A stretch of DNA of 64,000 nucleotides. Origin: Candidatus Zymogenaceae bacterium (GTDB lineage: Bacteria; Desulfobacterota; Zymogenia; Zymogenales; Zymogenaceae). The DNA lies in the NCBI GenBank assembly GCA_016933535.1, contig JAFGAS010000068.1, forward strand, positions 43,371 to 107,370, in the 5' to 3' direction. The translations under genes were made by a program, and so were the position numbers. Shown here one piece after another: positions 61,863 to 64,000 of this stretch. The notes beneath the pieces are model-generated. The model was not told the DNA's origin. It ran no database searches and worked only from the letters and a program-made list of their open reading frames with translations. The stretch's first letter is position 1. Every line of letters starts with the position of its first letter.

Positions 61863-62417
61863 CTAATTGCCTCCGTTATCATTGTTCTCGGCCTTCGAGA
61901 TGTCGCGCATGATTTTCTGGATTCCGTAGTGGTAATTCGTGCGCGCGGCACCCTCACTGATGGACAGGATCTCGGATATACGGGCAAAGGGGAGTCCCTG
62001 ATTGAGGCGCAGAACGACTGAAAGGCGCTGCTTTTCCGGGAGGCGCAAAACGGCCTCTTTGAGGTTTCGTTCGTCCCGCCTGGCCGAGAGCTCCGAAAGG
62101 ATATCGGGCCGGGGATCGGGGGGGTCGTCGACAAGCCCGATAAAGGCGCGGCTTTTACGCCGCCTGAGAATAGTGCGCGATTGGTTTACGGCAATTCTGA
62201 TCAGCCACGTTCCAAAAGAAGATCGTCCCTCGAAAGTGGAGAGCTTTGTATAGGCCGCGATGAAGGTCTGCTGCGCGGCATCATCAGCGTCAAAATGACT
62301 ATTTACTACCGCAAAACAGGTAGCGTAGACTTGCCTCATATACCTCCTCACGAGCTGTTCAAAGGCGTTTGTGTCGTTGTCCCGAGCACGCCTGAGCAGT
62401 TCTTCATCGGCGGGCAT
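61863..62417 (-). CDS. ECF-family RNA polymerase sigma factor
   Basis: A 184-residue sigma-70 family protein with regions 2 and 4 only. Region 2: NAFEQLVRRYMRQVYATCFA with DADDAAQQTFIAAYTKLSTF. Region 4: AVLRLPEKQRLSVVLRLNQG and ARISEILSISEGAARTNYHY. It belongs to the RpoE/ECF type and is encoded with its anti-sigma factor and a Spy-like protein, suggesting envelope-stress control. AAAGGAAAG precedes the ATG. No clear autoregulatory promoter pair was identified. Confidence 0.93.
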   Translation of the reverse strand: MPADEELLRRARDNDTNAFEQLVRRYMRQVYATCFAVVNSHFDADDAAQQTFIAAYTKLSTFEGRSSFGTWLIRIAVNQSRTILRRRKSRAFIGLVDDPPDPRPDILSELSARRDERNLKEAVLRLPEKQRLSVVLRLNQGLPFARISEILSISEGAARTNYHYGIQKIMRDISKAENNDNGGN

Positions 62418-62509
62418 AATCTTTCCTTTGTCTATTAGATGATGTAAACAGAAAAAACGTTAAAAGGCATCACCATTGTGCGGCGATATAACTTAGTTTC
62501 ATAAAATTA

Positions 62510-62538
62510 TTGACTATTTTGTACCACGATGGTACTAT
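62510..62538 (+). promoter_or_regulatory. Promoter of serS
   Basis: TTGACT (62510-62515), 17 bases, TACTAT (62533-62538). The start is near 62545, giving a leader of about 30 bases. It lies in the 157-base gap between the divergent sigma factor and serS genes. Confidence 0.7.
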
Positions 62539-62574
62539 ACACAAGTTTTACATTTTTGGGAAATTAACTCAGAC

Positions 62575-63846
62575 GTGCTTGACGTAAAATATCTCAGGGA
62601 AAATATAGACCAGGTTTCGCAGCGGCTCTCCCTCAGGGGCGAGAAAGTGGATCTCTCTCGATTTATGGAGATCGAGGAACATCGGAGGTCGCTGCTCGTC
62701 AAAGGGGAATCCCTCAAGTCGGAACGGAACAAGGTCAACGACGAGATCGCGCGTCTGAAAAAGGAAAGGGGCGACACGACCGGCCTGATCTCACGGATGA
62801 AGGGAGTATCCGATGAGATCAAAAAGATAGACGGCCGGATTTCCGAGATCTCCGAGGAGCTGGAGGGAATCGTATCGTTCATCCCGAACATTCCACATGA
62901 AACGGTGCCGGCCGGAATGTCGGACAAAGACAACATAGAAGTGAGGAAATGGGGTGCGCTTCCTGCGTTTGATTTTACACCCGTGGACCATGCCGACCTC
63001 GGCGAAAAGCTCGGCATCCTCGACTTCGCGAGGGGGGCAAAACTGGCGGGGGCGCGTTTCTCGTTATCGGTGGGGGCCGGTGCGCAGCTGGAGCGGGCGC
63101 TCATCAATTTCATGCTCGATCTGCACACGACCGAGCACGGTTATACCGAGGTGCTGCCTCCCTTTATGGTAAACAGCAAGACCATGACCGGGACGGGGCA
63201 ACTGCCCAAGTTTGCCGCCGATCTATTCAAGGTGGCCGAAACGGACTATTGGCTCATCCCCACGGCGGAGGTCCCGGTCACCAATATTTATCAGGATGAG
63301 ATCATCGAGGAAGAAGACCTGCCGATTTATCGGTGCGCATACACTCCCTGTTTCCGCAAGGAGGCCGGATCATATGGAAAGGATACCCGGGGGCTGATCC
63401 GGCAGCACCAGTTCAACAAGATCGAGATGGTCAAGTTCACCCGGCCGGAAGAATCGTACCGGGAACTCGAAAAACTAACCGACAACGCCGAAGAGGTATT
63501 GAGAAGGCTGGGCCTTCCCTACCGGGTAGTGGTCCTCTGTACGGGAGACCTTGGATTTTCGTCCGCCAAGACCTATGACATTGAGGTCTGGCTTCCCGGG
63601 CAGAACTCCTATCGGGAGATATCCTCCTGCAGTAACTATGAGGATTTTCAGGCCCGGCGGGCAAACATCAAGTACCGGGAAAAGGGGAAGAAGGGGACGC
63701 GACTCGTGCATACCCTTAACGGCTCCGGGCTCGCCGTCGGCAGGACGGCGGTGGCGATACTCGAGAATTACCAGCGGGCCGATGGGTCCGTGGAGATCCC
63801 CGAGGCCCTCCGCGCTTACATGAACGGGAGAACGTCGATCCCCTGA
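62575..63846 (+). CDS. serS: Seryl-tRNA synthetase
   Basis: A 423-residue class II synthetase. Residues about 28-105 form the coiled-coil arm that grips the long variable arm of tRNA-Ser ([20 protein letters not shown]). The catalytic domain has [13 protein letters not shown], motif 2 ([20 protein letters not shown]), and motif 3 with [18 protein letters not shown]. The start is GTG 62575 with a weak ribosome site. The tRNA-Ser gene lies 69 bases after the stop. Confidence 0.97.
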   Translation: MLDVKYLRENIDQVSQRLSLRGEKVDLSRFMEIEEHRRSLLVKGESLKSERNKVNDEIARLKKERGDTTGLISRMKGVSDEIKKIDGRISEISEELEGIVSFIPNIPHETVPAGMSDKDNIEVRKWGALPAFDFTPVDHADLGEKLGILDFARGAKLAGARFSLSVGAGAQLERALINFMLDLHTTEHGYTEVLPPFMVNSKTMTGTGQLPKFAADLFKVAETDYWLIPTAEVPVTNIYQDEIIEEEDLPIYRCAYTPCFRKEAGSYGKDTRGLIRQHQFNKIEMVKFTRPEESYRELEKLTDNAEEVLRRLGLPYRVVVLCTGDLGFSSAKTYDIEVWLPGQNSYREISSCSNYEDFQARRANIKYREKGKKGTRLVHTLNGSGLAVGRTAVAILENYQRADGSVEIPEALRAYMNGRTSIP

Positions 63847-63869
63847 TGAGTCAACGCCGCTAAAATTGG

Positions 63870-63897
63870 TTGTAATAACTCATTTTAGGGGTAAAAT
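63870..63897 (+). promoter_or_regulatory. Promoter of tRNA-Ser
   Basis: TTGTAA (63870-63875), 16 bases, TAAAAT (63892-63897). The RNA start is expected near 63904, about 10 bases before the mature tRNA. Confidence 0.5.
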
Positions 63898-63914
63898 AGT
63901 AAGACGGTGTTCGT

Positions 63915-64000
63915 GGAGGGATGGCCGAGTGGCTTAAGGCGGCGGTCTTGAAAACCGCTGAACGAAAGTTCCGTGGGTTCGAATCCTACTCCCTCCGCCA
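63915..64000 (+). tRNA. tRNA-Ser (anticodon UGA)
   Basis: Acceptor stem GGAGGGA (63915-63921) pairs with TCCCTCC before G and an encoded CCA that ends at base 64000. Anticodon arm GCGGT-CTTGAAA-ACCGC has anticodon TGA. The long variable arm GAAC-GAAA-GTTC and the T-arm GTGGG-TTCGAAT-CCTAC are intact. It decodes UCA and related codons. Confidence 0.97.

Noticed and set aside
62418..62509. TGAAAC near 62500 as an ECF-type -35 box for the sigma operon
   Set aside because: No matching -10 box at the expected distance, so autoregulation is not supported by sequence.
1..64000. CRISPR array, insertion sequence or prophage
   Set aside because: No regularly spaced direct repeats, transposase, integrase or phage structural gene was seen on reading.

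Overview
The window looks like part of a chromosome from an uncultured, probably anaerobic relative of the deltaproteobacteria (Desulfobacterota and allies). I infer this from several things: the gene order xseA-xseB-ispA-dxs-tlyA and valS-nadC-birA-coaX, orphan CheW and MglA-type polarity proteins, a siroheme-route heme gene (ahbC) next to hemD, MoxR/DUF58/transglutaminase genes, and moderately high GC with frequent GTG starts. No rRNA, prophage, insertion sequence or CRISPR array was recognised. The only RNA gene seen is a tRNA-Ser ending exactly at the window edge.

Layout. 0-5 kb: the 3' end of hemD coupled to ahbC (alternative heme synthesis), then mnmG and an FkbM-type methyltransferase. 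5-16 kb: small metabolic and envelope units: a minus-strand TPR/acetoacetate-decarboxylase-like/DUF3795 operon, a nitronate-monooxygenase-like flavoprotein with a nitroreductase, a LolA-like protein with a DUF1302-like beta-barrel, ccdA with a DUF4870 protein (bracketed by short palindromic repeats), a periplasmic TPR protein, an ICMT-like methyltransferase with a probable frameshift, hisB, and a ferredoxin-nitroreductase fusion. 16.9-29.1 kb: one unbroken minus-strand run that begins with xseA, an M23 peptidase, xseB, ispA, dxs and tlyA, and ends with a glycerophosphodiesterase and a visibly more A+T-rich surface-glycan module (two multi-membrane-span proteins, a methyltransferase and a family 2 glycosyltransferase).

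29.2-33.4 kb: tsaD, a DUF2062 protein and rsmA, facing a secreted alpha/beta hydrolase and a metallo-beta-lactamase-fold hydrolase. 33.6-36.4 kb: two CheW-like proteins and an unusual response regulator with a long acidic linker and a helical C-terminus. 36.4-41.6 kb: valS-nadC-birA-coaX. 41.6-47 kb: an EF-G-like GTPase, a SPOR-type lipoprotein, a HEAT-like repeat protein and an MglA-type GTPase with an extra C-terminal region. 47-52.5 kb: small proteins on the minus strand and, on the plus strand, MoxR ATPase, DUF58 and a membrane transglutaminase. 52.8-59.2 kb: an SDR oxidoreductase, a creatininase-like hydrolase and a polar amino-acid ABC transporter whose permease carries about 390 extra N-terminal residues. 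59.2-64 kb: ruvX, mltG, an ECF sigma/anti-sigma/periplasmic-lipoprotein operon read the other way, serS and tRNA-Ser.

Most of the window is housekeeping. The most unusual parts are the enlarged ABC permease, the CheW/response-regulator group together with the SPOR/HEAT/MglA group (a candidate cell-polarity system), two divergent promoters around 48.3 kb that appear to give leaderless or nearly leaderless mRNAs, and short palindromic repeats around 9-13.4 kb. Many promoters fit TTGAC(A/C/T), a 16-17 base spacer, and TATACT or TACTAT.
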